Assembly (NCBI RefSeq): GCF_965237655.1
Contig: NZ_CBDEGB010000001.1
Span: 1,577,820 to 1,641,819, forward strand
Direction of reading: 5' to 3'
DNA length: 64,000 nt
Source: Poriferisodalis sp965237655
GTDB lineage: Bacteria > Actinomycetota > Acidimicrobiia > Acidimicrobiales > Poriferisodalaceae
Shown: positions 53,962 to 63,619 of the stretch, piece by piece
Position numbering within the stretch: the stretch's first letter is position 1
Layout of the letters: every line of letters begins with the position of its first letter
The notes under the pieces: model-generated
Databases searched by the model: none
What the model saw: only the letters and a program-made list of their open reading frames with translations
What the model was told of the DNA's origin: nothing
Position numbers and translations under genes: made by a program

Positions 53962-54934
53962 TCAGGTTTCGGGGGTTTCGGTTTGAGTGTCGGGGGTTTG
54001 CTGGTGTGCGTCGAGGGGGCGGGCCCAGTCGAGGCTCTCGTGGGGTCGGATTCGGTTGTATTCGTCGATGAAGTCGGCGGCGTGGTCGGCGAGGCCGATG
54101 CCGTCTGCGATGTCGTGGCGGTAGAGCCGTTCGTATTTCAATGCTTCGAACCAGCGTTCGATCACTCCGTTTGTGTGCGGCGACCGGTGCCTGGTTCTTA
54201 CGTGCGAGAAGTGGGAGCGGTCGGCGAACCAGCGGGCGACGGCCGCTGATTTCATGGCCGGGCCGTTGTCGGTCACGATCACGATCGGGGTCGATCTCGC
54301 CGGTGTCGTCGTCGGTGCAGTCCTCGACGAGCCGGTGCCCCAGCAGTTCGCTGGCGCGGGTCTCGGCAGCGTCGAACGCGGCGCACAGGTCCCCGGCGGT
54401 CTGGGTTGCGCTCACCGGGCACGCCAACACGAGCTTGGTGACGTAGTCGACCACGCCGCCGAGCTGCCAGGTGCCCTCGGTTCCAGTCTCGAACTCCGAG
54501 AAATCGGCCTGCCATACCCGGTTCGGTCTCGACGGGACGTCAGCGAAGACAGCTCTGCGGGCCTTGGCCAGCTGGCGACGCTCGGCCTGGTAGCGGACCG
54601 GCTGCAGCAGCCCCCGGCGGGCCATTGCCCGTCTGACCGATGATTGGGACCCGAACTCCCAGCCGGCATGGCGGCCCATCGCCCATATCTTGCGATGCCC
54701 CCAAGCCGGCCACTCCGCGGCCAGCTTCGCGACCGCCGGCTCGATCCGGTCCACGACCGGCGCCGGCCACGGCCCCTTGGGCGGGTCACCGGCGCGATGC
54801 TTGGCCAACCGGTGCTGATAGGTCCGCCGGGGCACGCCGATGAGAGCCGCGAACCTCGTGATGGGCATGCCCGCGCCAGTGCGGATCATCTCGAGGTCCT
54901 CGACGGGGGGAGATACTCCGCCCCTTTCCTCCAC
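53962..54934 (-). pseudogene. IS3 transposase OrfB with one frameshift
   Basis: First part: PITRFAALIGVPRRTYQHRL to WQADFSEFETGTEGTWQLGG and TGEIDPD. Second part, in another frame from about 54282: MIVTDNGPAMKSAAVARWFA, then HTNGVIERWFEALKYERLY. DDE residues (ADFSEF, VTDNG, IERWFE) are present, but the frame breaks in the GATCGTGATCGTGA run near 54280. Confidence 0.85.
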
Positions 54935-55200
54935 ACCCGCAACTCCACATGGGCTTCGCCCAAAGCGGCCTTGAGCTCCTCGTTCTCCGCTTCGAGCTCG
55001 ACCTCGCGAGACGTCCGGCGCTTGCGGCCCTGAGCCAGGCCCTCCCGCCCGGAGTCCAGCAATGCCCGCTTCCAGTTGTGCACCGACTGCTCACTGACTC
55101 CGGCCTTGCGGCCAGCCTCAGCCGCGGACAGCTCGCCCCGCAGCACACTCATCACCACCTGGAGCTTCTGCTCCGGGGACCTGTTCGACGGTCTGGTCAT
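54886..55200 (-). CDS. IS3 transposase OrfA
   Basis: 104 residues; ATG follows GGAGAAACAG. Helix-turn-helix LSAAEAGRKAGVSEQSVHNW and coiled helix SREVELEAENEELKAALGEA. It overlaps orfB by 49 nt. Confidence 0.9.
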   Translation of the reverse strand: MTRPSNRSPEQKLQVVMSVLRGELSAAEAGRKAGVSEQSVHNWKRALLDSGREGLAQGRKRRTSREVELEAENEELKAALGEAHVELRVWRKGAEYLPPSRTSR

Positions 55201-55260
55201 CTGTTTCTCCTTGTCCGGAAATCAAACCCGAACCTGAGCAACAAACGATGACACGGGACA

Positions 55261-55454
55261 AATGTGATAGAATAGTAAGGCCAATGTGACGAAACAGTGA
55301 CTTCTATATGTGCTCGGTAAGCCTGCTGTCGCGTTGGTGCGAAGGACCGCCGGCTTTTTCTGGTTCTGTTGTTCGTCCGAAGTCGAATGCCGCTCCAAGG
55401 CGCCGCGGAAGGCCGGGTTCGGCCACATCTCCGGTCGGCAACAGCAACTGAGCG
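55261..55454. other. Leader region of the giant surface-protein gene
   Basis: AT-rich near 55261-55310, then GC-rich. The IS lies immediately upstream, so the native promoter may have been displaced. No clear -35/-10 pair was found. Confidence 0.35.
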
Positions 55455-58400
55455 GTGTCGAACGTCTTCCGGTTCCGTCCAGCGCTGGTCGGCGTTCTGC
55501 TGGCCGCCCTCTGCTTGCTCACGGTCGACCACATGGCGGTCGCTCAGACCAGCACCGCTGAGGACTCCGAATGGGACGACCCCGGCGATTCCTCCATCAC
55601 CCGCTACGAGGTGCTGCGGCGCAACCTGGCTGTCCACGCCCCCGGCCAGTTCGTGACGATCGACTCGAACACCGGCTCGCACGAAACCAGCGAGCAGTCG
55701 AACTACGTCCGGGCCGACACGCCTGCGGCTCCCAGCGTCGCGCAGACCGAGGCGGGGAACGGCGTCAGGCAGGTTCTCCCCGATGCCGAATCGACCGATG
55801 CCAACCTGAGCGCTCTGAGCGTGGGCGGCGAGAGCGTGGCGGGGTTCGACGCCGAGACCACGTCCTACCAGTTCGGCGTGGCCAACACGGTGTCGCAGGT
55901 GACGGTTGCGGGCGTCGCCGCCAACGCCGACGCCACGGTGGCCTACAGCGGGACCGACGCCGACGGGGCCGACGGACACCAGGTGGATCTGAGCGTGGGC
56001 CGCAACGACGTGACCGTGACCGTCACCGCCAGTGACGGCGTCAGCACCAGGGACTACACCGTCAGCGTCAACCGAGGGTCGGACGCCCCCTTCGGCTGGA
56101 AGGCCGAGGACGACTTCGACACCCTGGAGGCAGCCGAGAACGTCGCAGCCAGGGGCATCTGGTCCGACGGCACGACCATGTGGGTGGGGGACGATGAGAA
56201 CCGGAAGGAAAAGCTCTTCGCCTACACGCTGGCCACCAAGCAGCGGAATCCCGACGAGGACTTCAACACCCATATCTATCCCGGCAACACCAGCATCAGG
56301 GGCATCTGGTCCGACGGCGCGACCATGTGGGTGGTGGACTACAACAGCGATAAGGCCTTCGCCTACGTGCGGCCCGACGTCCCGGATGACGTGAATATGA
56401 ATGTGGAGCGGGACCAAGACAACGACTTCCTCGCCATCCGTCTCCCGATGCAACGTGGGCCCTATTGGGTCTATGGCCTCTGGTCCGACGGCAGGACCAT
56501 ATGGATCTCGGACCCCGTGTTTGACGGGATCTACGCCTACAACCTGGTCGACCGGCAGCGGGACCCCGACAAGGACATCGACCCCGCGCTGGGGGACGGG
56601 AACGCTCGGTCCGGTGACCTCTGGTCCGACGGCACGACCATGTGGGTGTCGGACCGTACAAAGCTCTTCGCCTATGCGTTGGACACTGGGCAGCGGGACT
56701 CGGTCAGGGACTTCGTCGCCCTGGCGGTCGAGAACACCTCCCCCGCGGGCATCTGGTCCAACGGCACGACCATGTGGGTGTCGGACCGTTTTGCCGGGAA
56801 GATCCACGCCTACAACATGCCCGGCAATCCCGACCTGAGCGCGCTCAGCCTCAGCGCCGGGACCTTGACCCCCACGTTGACCCCCAACTTCCACCGGGTG
56901 ACTAAATCCTATGCGGCGTCGGTGGAGCATTCGGTGTCCACGATCACGGTGACCGCCACAGCGGTCGATGCGGGCAACGCCACGGTCGAGTTCCTGGACG
57001 CCGCCGACATGCCCCTGGTCGACGCCGATATCGTGAACGACGGGCAGCAGGTGAACCTCGTCGTGGGCGACAATACGATCAAGGTCAAGGTGACGGCCGA
57101 TGACGGCGTCGTGACCCGGACCTCCACGATGATCGTGACCCGCGAACCGCTCAGCACCGACCTGAGCGCTCTGAGCGTGGACGGCAAGAGCGTGGCGGGG
57201 TTCGACGCCGATACCACGTCCTACCAGTTCGGCGTGGCCAACACGGTGACACAGGTGACCGTTGCAGGCGTCGCCCTCGACGTCGGCGCCGCAGTTACCT
57301 ACAGCGGTACGGATGCCAACGGGGCCGACGGACACCAGGTGGATCTGAGCGTAGGCCGCAACGTCGTGACCGTGACCGTCGCCGACAGGGACGGCGGCAA
57401 CACCAGGGACTACACCGTCAGCATCAACCGGGGCTCGGACGCTCCCTTCGGCTGGAAGGCCGAGGACGACTTCGACACGCTGAAGGCGGCCGGGAACATC
57501 GATCCCAGTGGCATCTGGTCCAACGGCACGATCATATGGGTGGTGGACGACGAGGAGAACAAGCTCTACGCCTATGCGCTGGCCACCGGGCAGCACAACG
57601 CCGGCAGGGACTTCGATGCCCTGGAGGCGGCCGACAATACAAACCCCAGGGGCATCTGGTCTAACGGTACGACCATGTGGGTGTCGGACCGGTCGGACGA
57701 AGAGATCTACGCCTACGCACTGGCCACCGGGCGACGGGATGCCGACAAGGATATCGACAGCCTGGTCTCCGCCGGGAACACCGCCCCCGTGAGCATCTGG
57801 TCCGACCGCACGACCATGTGGGTGGCTGATCCAGAGGACGACGAGATCTACGCCTACACGCTGGCCAGCGGGGAGGAGGTGGCCGGCAGGAAGCTCGACA
57901 CCCTGAATGCTGCCAACAATAGAAGCCCTAGGGGTATCTGGTCCGACCGCACGACCATGTGGGTGGCGGACGAGGAGGATGACAAGCTCTACGCCTACGA
58001 ACTGGCCACCGGGCAGCGGGACGCCGTCAGAGACTTCGACGACCTGGCGGCGGCCGGAAACAACGACCCCCGTGGCATCTGGTCCAACGGCACCACCATG
58101 TGGGTGGTGGACTGGCGCAAAGCCAAGCTTTACGCCTACAACATGCCCGGCAACCCTGACCTGAGCGCGCTCAGCATCAGCGCCGGGACATCGACCCCCA
58201 CCTGGTCCCCCAGCTTCCAACGGTTGACGACCGCCTATGCGGTGTCGGTGGCGAATTCAGCTTCCACGATCACGGTGACCGCCACGGCGGTCGATGCGGC
58301 CAACGCCACGGTCGAGTTCCTGGACGACGCCGACATGCCCCTGCTCGACGCCGACAGCGTGACCGACGGGCAGCAGGTGAACCTCGTCGTGGGCGACAAG

Positions 58401-61400
58401 ACGATCAAGGTCAAAGTGACCGCCGGGGATGGCGTCGTGACCCGGATCTACACGCTGACAGTGACACGTGAGGCGCCGGCGCCAGTCAGTTTCGGATCGT
58501 CGTCGTACAGCGTCGGCGAGGGCGAGTCGGTGACGGTGACGGTCAGCCTGGACCAGGCGCTTTCGGGTCAAGTCGTGGTCCCGCTGAACGTGACGGACGG
58601 CAGCGGCATCAGCGGCAGCGACTACTCGGGCGTGCCAGCGAGCGTGACGTTCGCAGCCGGCGCGATGTCGGCGACGTTCAGCTTCAGCGCCGGAGATGAC
58701 GATCTCGTGGAGGCTGACGAGGATGTAACGGTGGCATTCGGCACGCTGCCCGAGGCGGTGATCGAGGGCAGCCCGGCAACGACCACGGTGACGATCACCA
58801 ACGACGACGTACCGAACTGGGCACTGTCGGCGACTCGGGCGTCGATTACGGAAGCGGCCGTGTCATCGTCAACGGTGTCTGTCAGCAGCGGCGGCGTGAC
58901 GTTCAGTAGTGAGAAGACGATCAACCTCGGCTTCGCGGGCACAGCGACCAAGGGCACGGACTACACGGTGGCCGACGAGACGCTGACCCTCGCCGCCGGT
59001 CGGAGTTCGGTGTCGACGACGGTCAGCGCGCTGGACGACAGCGAGTTAGATGTTGGCGAGACCATCCTGGTCACGGCGACGCTGGGCGGCTCGACGATCG
59101 GCACGCAACAGCTCATCACCGTCGTTGACGACGAGCAGGCGGCGACAAGCATCGTGCTCGAGGTGTCGCCATCGGCGGTGGGCGAAGGCGCAGGCGCGGC
59201 GACACTGACGGTCGAGGGGACGCTGGACGGCGCGGGACTGACCACCGACACGGTGGTGTCGCTCACGCTGGCGGCAGGCACGGCGACGGAGGGCGACGAC
59301 TACACGGTCGGATCGGCGACGGCGACGCTCACGATCGCGGCGAGGGCGGTGTCAGGGACGGCCAGCTTCAGGCTGACGCCGGTCGACGACCGGATCGACG
59401 ACGACGACGAGACCGTGACGATCGCGGCATCGTCGACCTCGACGCTGCCGCTGTCGCCCGCATCGCTGACCGTAACGATCACCGACAACGACGAGCCCAA
59501 CAACGTACCGGTGTTCGATCCGGCGACGCTCACGCGCCTCCTGGAGGAGAACAGCGGAGCCGGCGTCGCCGTCGGCGCGGCGGTGACCGCGACCGACGCA
59601 GACGATGACACGCTGTCGTATTCGCTGGAAGGCACTGACGCCGGGTCGTTTCGGATCGACTCCGCCAGCGGGCAGATCAGCACGGCGCCGGGCGTCACCT
59701 ACGACCACGAGGCCAGCGGGAACAGCTATGTGCTGACGGTGACCGCCGACGACTCCCGCGGCGGCGAGGCAAGCGCGACGGTCACAATCGAGATCACCGA
59801 TGTGGACGAGCCGCCGCCCCCGCCTGCCGCGCCGTCGGTGTCGCCGACGCGCGGCGAGACGGACAGCCTGGATGTGTCGTGGATCGCTCCCAGCATGACC
59901 GGCCGGCCGGATTTCAGCGGCTACAAGGTGCGCTACAGCAAGGGCAGCCGATGGGCTGACTGGCCGCACACGGGCACTGGCATCGTGGCGACGATCGACG
60001 GCCTCGACCCCGACACCAGCTACGACGTGCAGGTGCGCGCCATCAACGATGAGGGCGAGAGCGGCTGGTCCCCGCCGGGCGACGGCTCGACCTTCGCGAT
60101 AGATGACCCGTGTTTGGAAGTAGGGCCGACGCCGACGGTGGTCGCGGTGACTTCGGTGCCGATCGTGGTCCCGTCGACGACCGATGTCTATTTCGTGCTC
60201 TACGTGACGCACCGGCGGGACGGCGCTGAGGTGTGGACGCCGGTCGCGGTGACGTGGGGGAAGACCGGCACGACCACGCTCGGCGAGAACGTGGAAGCCC
60301 TGCCCTACACGCGTTACCGGGTGGAGCAGTACGACATCACCGACCCGGCCGACATCGACGGCGACTGTGACGACGACCTGTCCGAGCTCGCGGCCCTGGG
60401 CAGAATGAACCCGCTGAACGCGGCGCCCGCGATCTTACGGAATGACGGAGCGGTGGCGATTCCCGATGGCGACACATTCGAGGAGCTCTCCTACACCGAG
60501 CCGGGCTCCGACTACGAATATGTGAAGTTCGCGCTGCTCGACATGGACACCGACCACCCGCTGCTCTACTTCATCAACTCGACGACCCACCTGCGGCATC
60601 CGGTCGTCTTGTTCCTGGACGCGATCGGCCACACGAATCCGGACCTGCCCTGGGCCATCCTCGGTGAGATCGTCTACGACCCCGACCTGGTCGCGGCCGA
60701 CGGCACGCAAGGCGTCTACTACTTCTGGTTGAATCGCTACGACGGCCGGTACACGTTCGACCTCTTGGACCGTGCCCATACGATGCTCACCGCCGCGATG
60801 CCGCTGCTGGGTGACAACATGCCGATGTATATCCCAAACCACCGGCTGCCGGGCTACCAGGCCGGCCTGGAAACGCTCAGGGCATCGCGCATCCCGCTCC
60901 TCTTCAACGAAGACGTCTTCCCCGACACGGACTTCCTGGCCCTCAACTCCGAGGTCGGCTTCGGCCTGCTGCGTGTGATGGACCCGGGCGAGCGTCCCAG
61001 TCCGCTCAACATCGTGATCTACGAGTCGCTGCCCAACGAGCTGCCGCGGGTCGGCGGGATCATCACCACGGTGCCGCAAACGCCGCTCTCCCATGTCAAC
61101 CTGCGCGCGGTGCAAGACAGCGTGCCCAACGCGTACATCAAGGACGCGCTCGGGAAGGATGCGATCGACGCGTTGATCGACAGCTACGTGCGCTACGAGG
61201 TGACAGCGGACGGCTACGAGCTGCGGGCGGCGACGCTGGCAGAGGTGAATGCGCACCACGCCGCGTCCCGGCCCGCCCGCGCGCAGGTCCCCGAACGCGA
61301 CCTCTCGGTCACCGAGATCACCCCGCTCAGCGACATCGGCTTCGACGACTGGCGCGCGTTCGGGGTCAAGGCGGCCAATGTGGCCGTGCTGGGGACGCTG

Positions 61401-63401
61401 GGCTTTACCGCGGGCACGGTGCCCGAGGGGTTCGCCATCCCGTTCTACTTCTACGACGAGTTCATGAAGAATGCCGTCCTGGCCGCGGAGAAGGTGTTCG
61501 GTAAAGGCCAGGGCGCCGAGGAGGACCGATTCACGCTGCCTGCCGGCACGAAGCTGATTGCCGCCGTCGAGGCGATCCTGATTCATCCCAGATTCCAGGC
61601 GGACTTCGAGATCCAGGATGAGATGCTGGATGACCTCCGGGAGGTGATCGAAGAAGCCGAGAGTCCGCAATGGATGATCGACGCGCTGACCGCCATGCAC
61701 GCCGAGGTCCTCCCGGCGGGGCGATCGCTGCGCTACCGCTCCAGCACCAACAATGAGGATCTGCCGGGCTTCAGCGGCGCAGGGCTGTACGACTCCAACA
61801 CACAGAAGCAGAGCGAGACCGAGAATGAGGGCATCGACAAATCCATGAAGCAGGTCTTCGCCGGCCTCTGGAACTACCGCGCGTTTATCGAGCGTGAGTT
61901 TCATCGAATCGACCATCTGGCCACCGCGATGGGTGTGCTGGTGCACCCCAACTACTCCGACGAACTGGCCAACGGCGTCGCTGCAAGCTTCGACCCGATC
62001 AGCGGCCTGAACAGCTACTACTACCTCAACTCGCAGCTCGGCGAGGACCTGGTGACGAACCCCGACGCGAGCTCGGAGCCGGAGGAGATCCTCTTGCACA
62101 AGAGCGGCGACTTCTACGAGATCCTGGCGACCTCGAACCAGGTAGAGCCGGGCACCCTGCTGATGAGCGACGCGCAGATGAAACAGCTCGCAGAGCACCT
62201 CACCGCGATCCACGAGAAATTCGAGGAACTGTACGACCCCGGATCCAACCAACCGTTCGCCATCGAGATCGAGTTCAAGATCACCGTCGCCAACATCCTG
62301 GCGATCAAGCAGGCGCGGCCGTGGGTCTTCGCGGCGCCCAACCAGGGCCGCCAACGCGCCACCACGATCGGCACCGGCGGCCCTGGCGGCAGCAGCGGAA
62401 GCGGTGGTGGTGGTGGTGGTGGTGGTGATCTTGATGTGGGTGTTGCGGTGTTCATGGTCGCGAATGGGTGGAGCCCGCCCGATGTGGGTGTGGCGTCGGT
62501 GCTCGCTGCGCGCACCGACGGTGCGGTGGTGGTGTACACCGCGGGGGACGAGTTGTCGGCTGAGACTGCGCTGCTGCTGCGCGAGGCGTCGCCTGCTGAG
62601 GTGGTGATCGTGGGCGGCATTGCTGCGGTGTCACGTGACGTCCGCAGCCAGATCCGCGTGGCGTCGCCCGATTCGGGCATTTCGCGGGTCACCGGCGCGG
62701 ACCGTGCCGACACCGCCGCGGGCACCGCGCGCCGGATTCTGGGGCCACCTGCGGCGGCCGGCCGGGTCACCCTGATCGTGGCGAATGGATGGTCGCCGCC
62801 CGACATCGGTGCTGCGGCGGCGCTGGCTGCGCGCAGCGGACGCTCCGCAGTGCTCTATGTTCGGCGTGACGGCCTGCCCGATGTCTCCGCGTCAGCGCTG
62901 CGCGACTACGACGTGGCGCGCGTCGTCCTCATCGGGGGCCCCGCAGCGATCAGCGAGCAAGTGCACGATGCGATCGCTGCAGCAGCCGGCGATGCGAGCA
63001 TCTCGCGGCTGACCGGCACGGACCGTGTCGACACTGCCGCGCAGGCCGCACGACGCGTGCTGGGCAACCCCGCGTCCGCACCCGAGGGCATCACCTTGGT
63101 CATCGCCAACGGCTGGTCCCCGCCCGACATCGGCGTCGCGGCAGCACTCGCTGCGGCCACCGACAACTCCGCGGTCGCATACACCGCCCCAAGCGGTCTG
63201 TCGACAGCCACGGCAATGCTCATCAGCCAATACCGGCCCAGCCAGGTCATCATCATCGGCGGCAGCGCAGCAGTCGCCAACAGCGTGCGGGCAGCCATCA
63301 CCCAGGCAGCACCTCCCAGCGCCGACGTGCGGCGCGTCACCGGCAGCACCCGCACCGACACCGCAGCCCGCGCCGCACGACGCATCCTTGCCGATCCCTG
63401 A
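55455..63401 (+). CDS. Giant secreted, wall-anchored protein with dikinase-like (phosphohistidine + ATP-grasp) domain
   Basis: 2648 residues, GTG start; signal peptide 1-31. Order: partial FnIII (37-96); cadherin-like beta domain (114-208); five-repeat propeller, each GIWS(D/N)GTTMWV...(L)YAY (about 213-455); two beta domains (459-565, 566-662); second five-repeat propeller (666-896); beta domain (902-1005); three Calx-beta (1010-1348); cadherin (1349-1454); FnIII (1455-1550). The enzyme-like part is 1555-2292: swivel loop TPLSHVNLRA with H1880, then ATP-grasp with K1972 (FGVKAANVAVL), R2095/E2101/D2102 (RSSTNNEDLPGFSGAG), E2271/E2273 and QARP 2286-2289. Swivel before C-terminal ATP-grasp is the order of alpha-glucan water dikinases. 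A Gly-rich linker (2309-2325) leads to three CWB2 repeats (2326-2648, VANGWSPPD...RVTGADRADTAA). It may phosphorylate or bind a surface glycan; an ATP source outside the cell is unexplained. Confidence 0.85.
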   Translation: MSNVFRFRPALVGVLLAALCLLTVDHMAVAQTSTAEDSEWDDPGDSSITRYEVLRRNLAVHAPGQFVTIDSNTGSHETSEQSNYVRADTPAAPSVAQTEAGNGVRQVLPDAESTDANLSALSVGGESVAGFDAETTSYQFGVANTVSQVTVAGVAANADATVAYSGTDADGADGHQVDLSVGRNDVTVTVTASDGVSTRDYTVSVNRGSDAPFGWKAEDDFDTLEAAENVAARGIWSDGTTMWVGDDENRKEKLFAYTLATKQRNPDEDFNTHIYPGNTSIRGIWSDGATMWVVDYNSDKAFAYVRPDVPDDVNMNVERDQDNDFLAIRLPMQRGPYWVYGLWSDGRTIWISDPVFDGIYAYNLVDRQRDPDKDIDPALGDGNARSGDLWSDGTTMWVSDRTKLFAYALDTGQRDSVRDFVALAVENTSPAGIWSNGTTMWVSDRFAGKIHAYNMPGNPDLSALSLSAGTLTPTLTPNFHRVTKSYAASVEHSVSTITVTATAVDAGNATVEFLDAADMPLVDADIVNDGQQVNLVVGDNTIKVKVTADDGVVTRTSTMIVTREPLSTDLSALSVDGKSVAGFDADTTSYQFGVANTVTQVTVAGVALDVGAAVTYSGTDANGADGHQVDLSVGRNVVTVTVADRDGGNTRDYTVSINRGSDAPFGWKAEDDFDTLKAAGNIDPSGIWSNGTIIWVVDDEENKLYAYALATGQHNAGRDFDALEAADNTNPRGIWSNGTTMWVSDRSDEEIYAYALATGRRDADKDIDSLVSAGNTAPVSIWSDRTTMWVADPEDDEIYAYTLASGEEVAGRKLDTLNAANNRSPRGIWSDRTTMWVADEEDDKLYAYELATGQRDAVRDFDDLAAAGNNDPRGIWSNGTTMWVVDWRKAKLYAYNMPGNPDLSALSISAGTSTPTWSPSFQRLTTAYAVSVANSASTITVTATAVDAANATVEFLDDADMPLLDADSVTDGQQVNLVVGDKTIKVKVTAGDGVVTRIYTLTVTREAPAPVSFGSSSYSVGEGESVTVTVSLDQALSGQVVVPLNVTDGSGISGSDYSGVPASVTFAAGAMSATFSFSAGDDDLVEADEDVTVAFGTLPEAVIEGSPATTTVTITNDDVPNWALSATRASITEAAVSSSTVSVSSGGVTFSSEKTINLGFAGTATKGTDYTVADETLTLAAGRSSVSTTVSALDDSELDVGETILVTATLGGSTIGTQQLITVVDDEQAATSIVLEVSPSAVGEGAGAATLTVEGTLDGAGLTTDTVVSLTLAAGTATEGDDYTVGSATATLTIAARAVSGTASFRLTPVDDRIDDDDETVTIAASSTSTLPLSPASLTVTITDNDEPNNVPVFDPATLTRLLEENSGAGVAVGAAVTATDADDDTLSYSLEGTDAGSFRIDSASGQISTAPGVTYDHEASGNSYVLTVTADDSRGGEASATVTIEITDVDEPPPPPAAPSVSPTRGETDSLDVSWIAPSMTGRPDFSGYKVRYSKGSRWADWPHTGTGIVATIDGLDPDTSYDVQVRAINDEGESGWSPPGDGSTFAIDDPCLEVGPTPTVVAVTSVPIVVPSTTDVYFVLYVTHRRDGAEVWTPVAVTWGKTGTTTLGENVEALPYTRYRVEQYDITDPADIDGDCDDDLSELAALGRMNPLNAAPAILRNDGAVAIPDGDTFEELSYTEPGSDYEYVKFALLDMDTDHPLLYFINSTTHLRHPVVLFLDAIGHTNPDLPWAILGEIVYDPDLVAADGTQGVYYFWLNRYDGRYTFDLLDRAHTMLTAAMPLLGDNMPMYIPNHRLPGYQAGLETLRASRIPLLFNEDVFPDTDFLALNSEVGFGLLRVMDPGERPSPLNIVIYESLPNELPRVGGIITTVPQTPLSHVNLRAVQDSVPNAYIKDALGKDAIDALIDSYVRYEVTADGYELRAATLAEVNAHHAASRPARAQVPERDLSVTEITPLSDIGFDDWRAFGVKAANVAVLGTLGFTAGTVPEGFAIPFYFYDEFMKNAVLAAEKVFGKGQGAEEDRFTLPAGTKLIAAVEAILIHPRFQADFEIQDEMLDDLREVIEEAESPQWMIDALTAMHAEVLPAGRSLRYRSSTNNEDLPGFSGAGLYDSNTQKQSETENEGIDKSMKQVFAGLWNYRAFIEREFHRIDHLATAMGVLVHPNYSDELANGVAASFDPISGLNSYYYLNSQLGEDLVTNPDASSEPEEILLHKSGDFYEILATSNQVEPGTLLMSDAQMKQLAEHLTAIHEKFEELYDPGSNQPFAIEIEFKITVANILAIKQARPWVFAAPNQGRQRATTIGTGGPGGSSGSGGGGGGGGDLDVGVAVFMVANGWSPPDVGVASVLAARTDGAVVVYTAGDELSAETALLLREASPAEVVIVGGIAAVSRDVRSQIRVASPDSGISRVTGADRADTAAGTARRILGPPAAAGRVTLIVANGWSPPDIGAAAALAARSGRSAVLYVRRDGLPDVSASALRDYDVARVVLIGGPAAISEQVHDAIAAAAGDASISRLTGTDRVDTAAQAARRVLGNPASAPEGITLVIANGWSPPDIGVAAALAAATDNSAVAYTAPSGLSTATAMLISQYRPSQVIIIGGSAAVANSVRAAITQAAPPSADVRRVTGSTRTDTAARAARRILADP

Positions 63402-63619
63402 TCTGTCCACCCAGGCGCGCGCTTAGCCCTCATCCACCGATGCGAGACCGTCGCACAACAGCCAATCGCGCTCACCGCTCGACAAGAGAGCGTCTGACAG
63501 GCCCTAGAGGCCGCGTGGATAGGCGACCATCCACCAGTCGTCGTGTTGGTCCGGCTGTGATGCCCGGGTGCGATTACAACCGACGACATGGTGGAGGTGC
63601 TTGGTCATCATGCCGCGCT
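63402..63619. other. Region between the surface protein and IS5-like gene
   Basis: No gene seen. The short inverted words CTGATCTGTC and GACAGGCCCT are too weak to call a terminator. Confidence 0.3.

Larger units (their letters stand above)
53940..55260 (-). mobile_element. IS3-family insertion sequence, OrfB frameshifted
   Basis: About 1.32 kb. The ends TGTCCCGTGTCA (53940) and inverted TGTCCCGTGTCA (55260) are followed on both sides by GTTTGTTGCTCAGGTT. No clear target duplication (TTT against AAT). It separates the IS110 fragment from the giant surface-protein gene. Confidence 0.88.

Noticed and set aside
55261..55454. Possible promoter transplanted by the IS end upstream of the giant gene
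   Set aside because: No -35/-10 pair with acceptable spacing was found; kept only as a leader region.
60435..62354. 639-codon open frame on the minus strand
   Set aside because: It is antisense to the dikinase-like part of the giant protein; His/Arg/Gln-rich with no family motif. The plus frame has clear domains.
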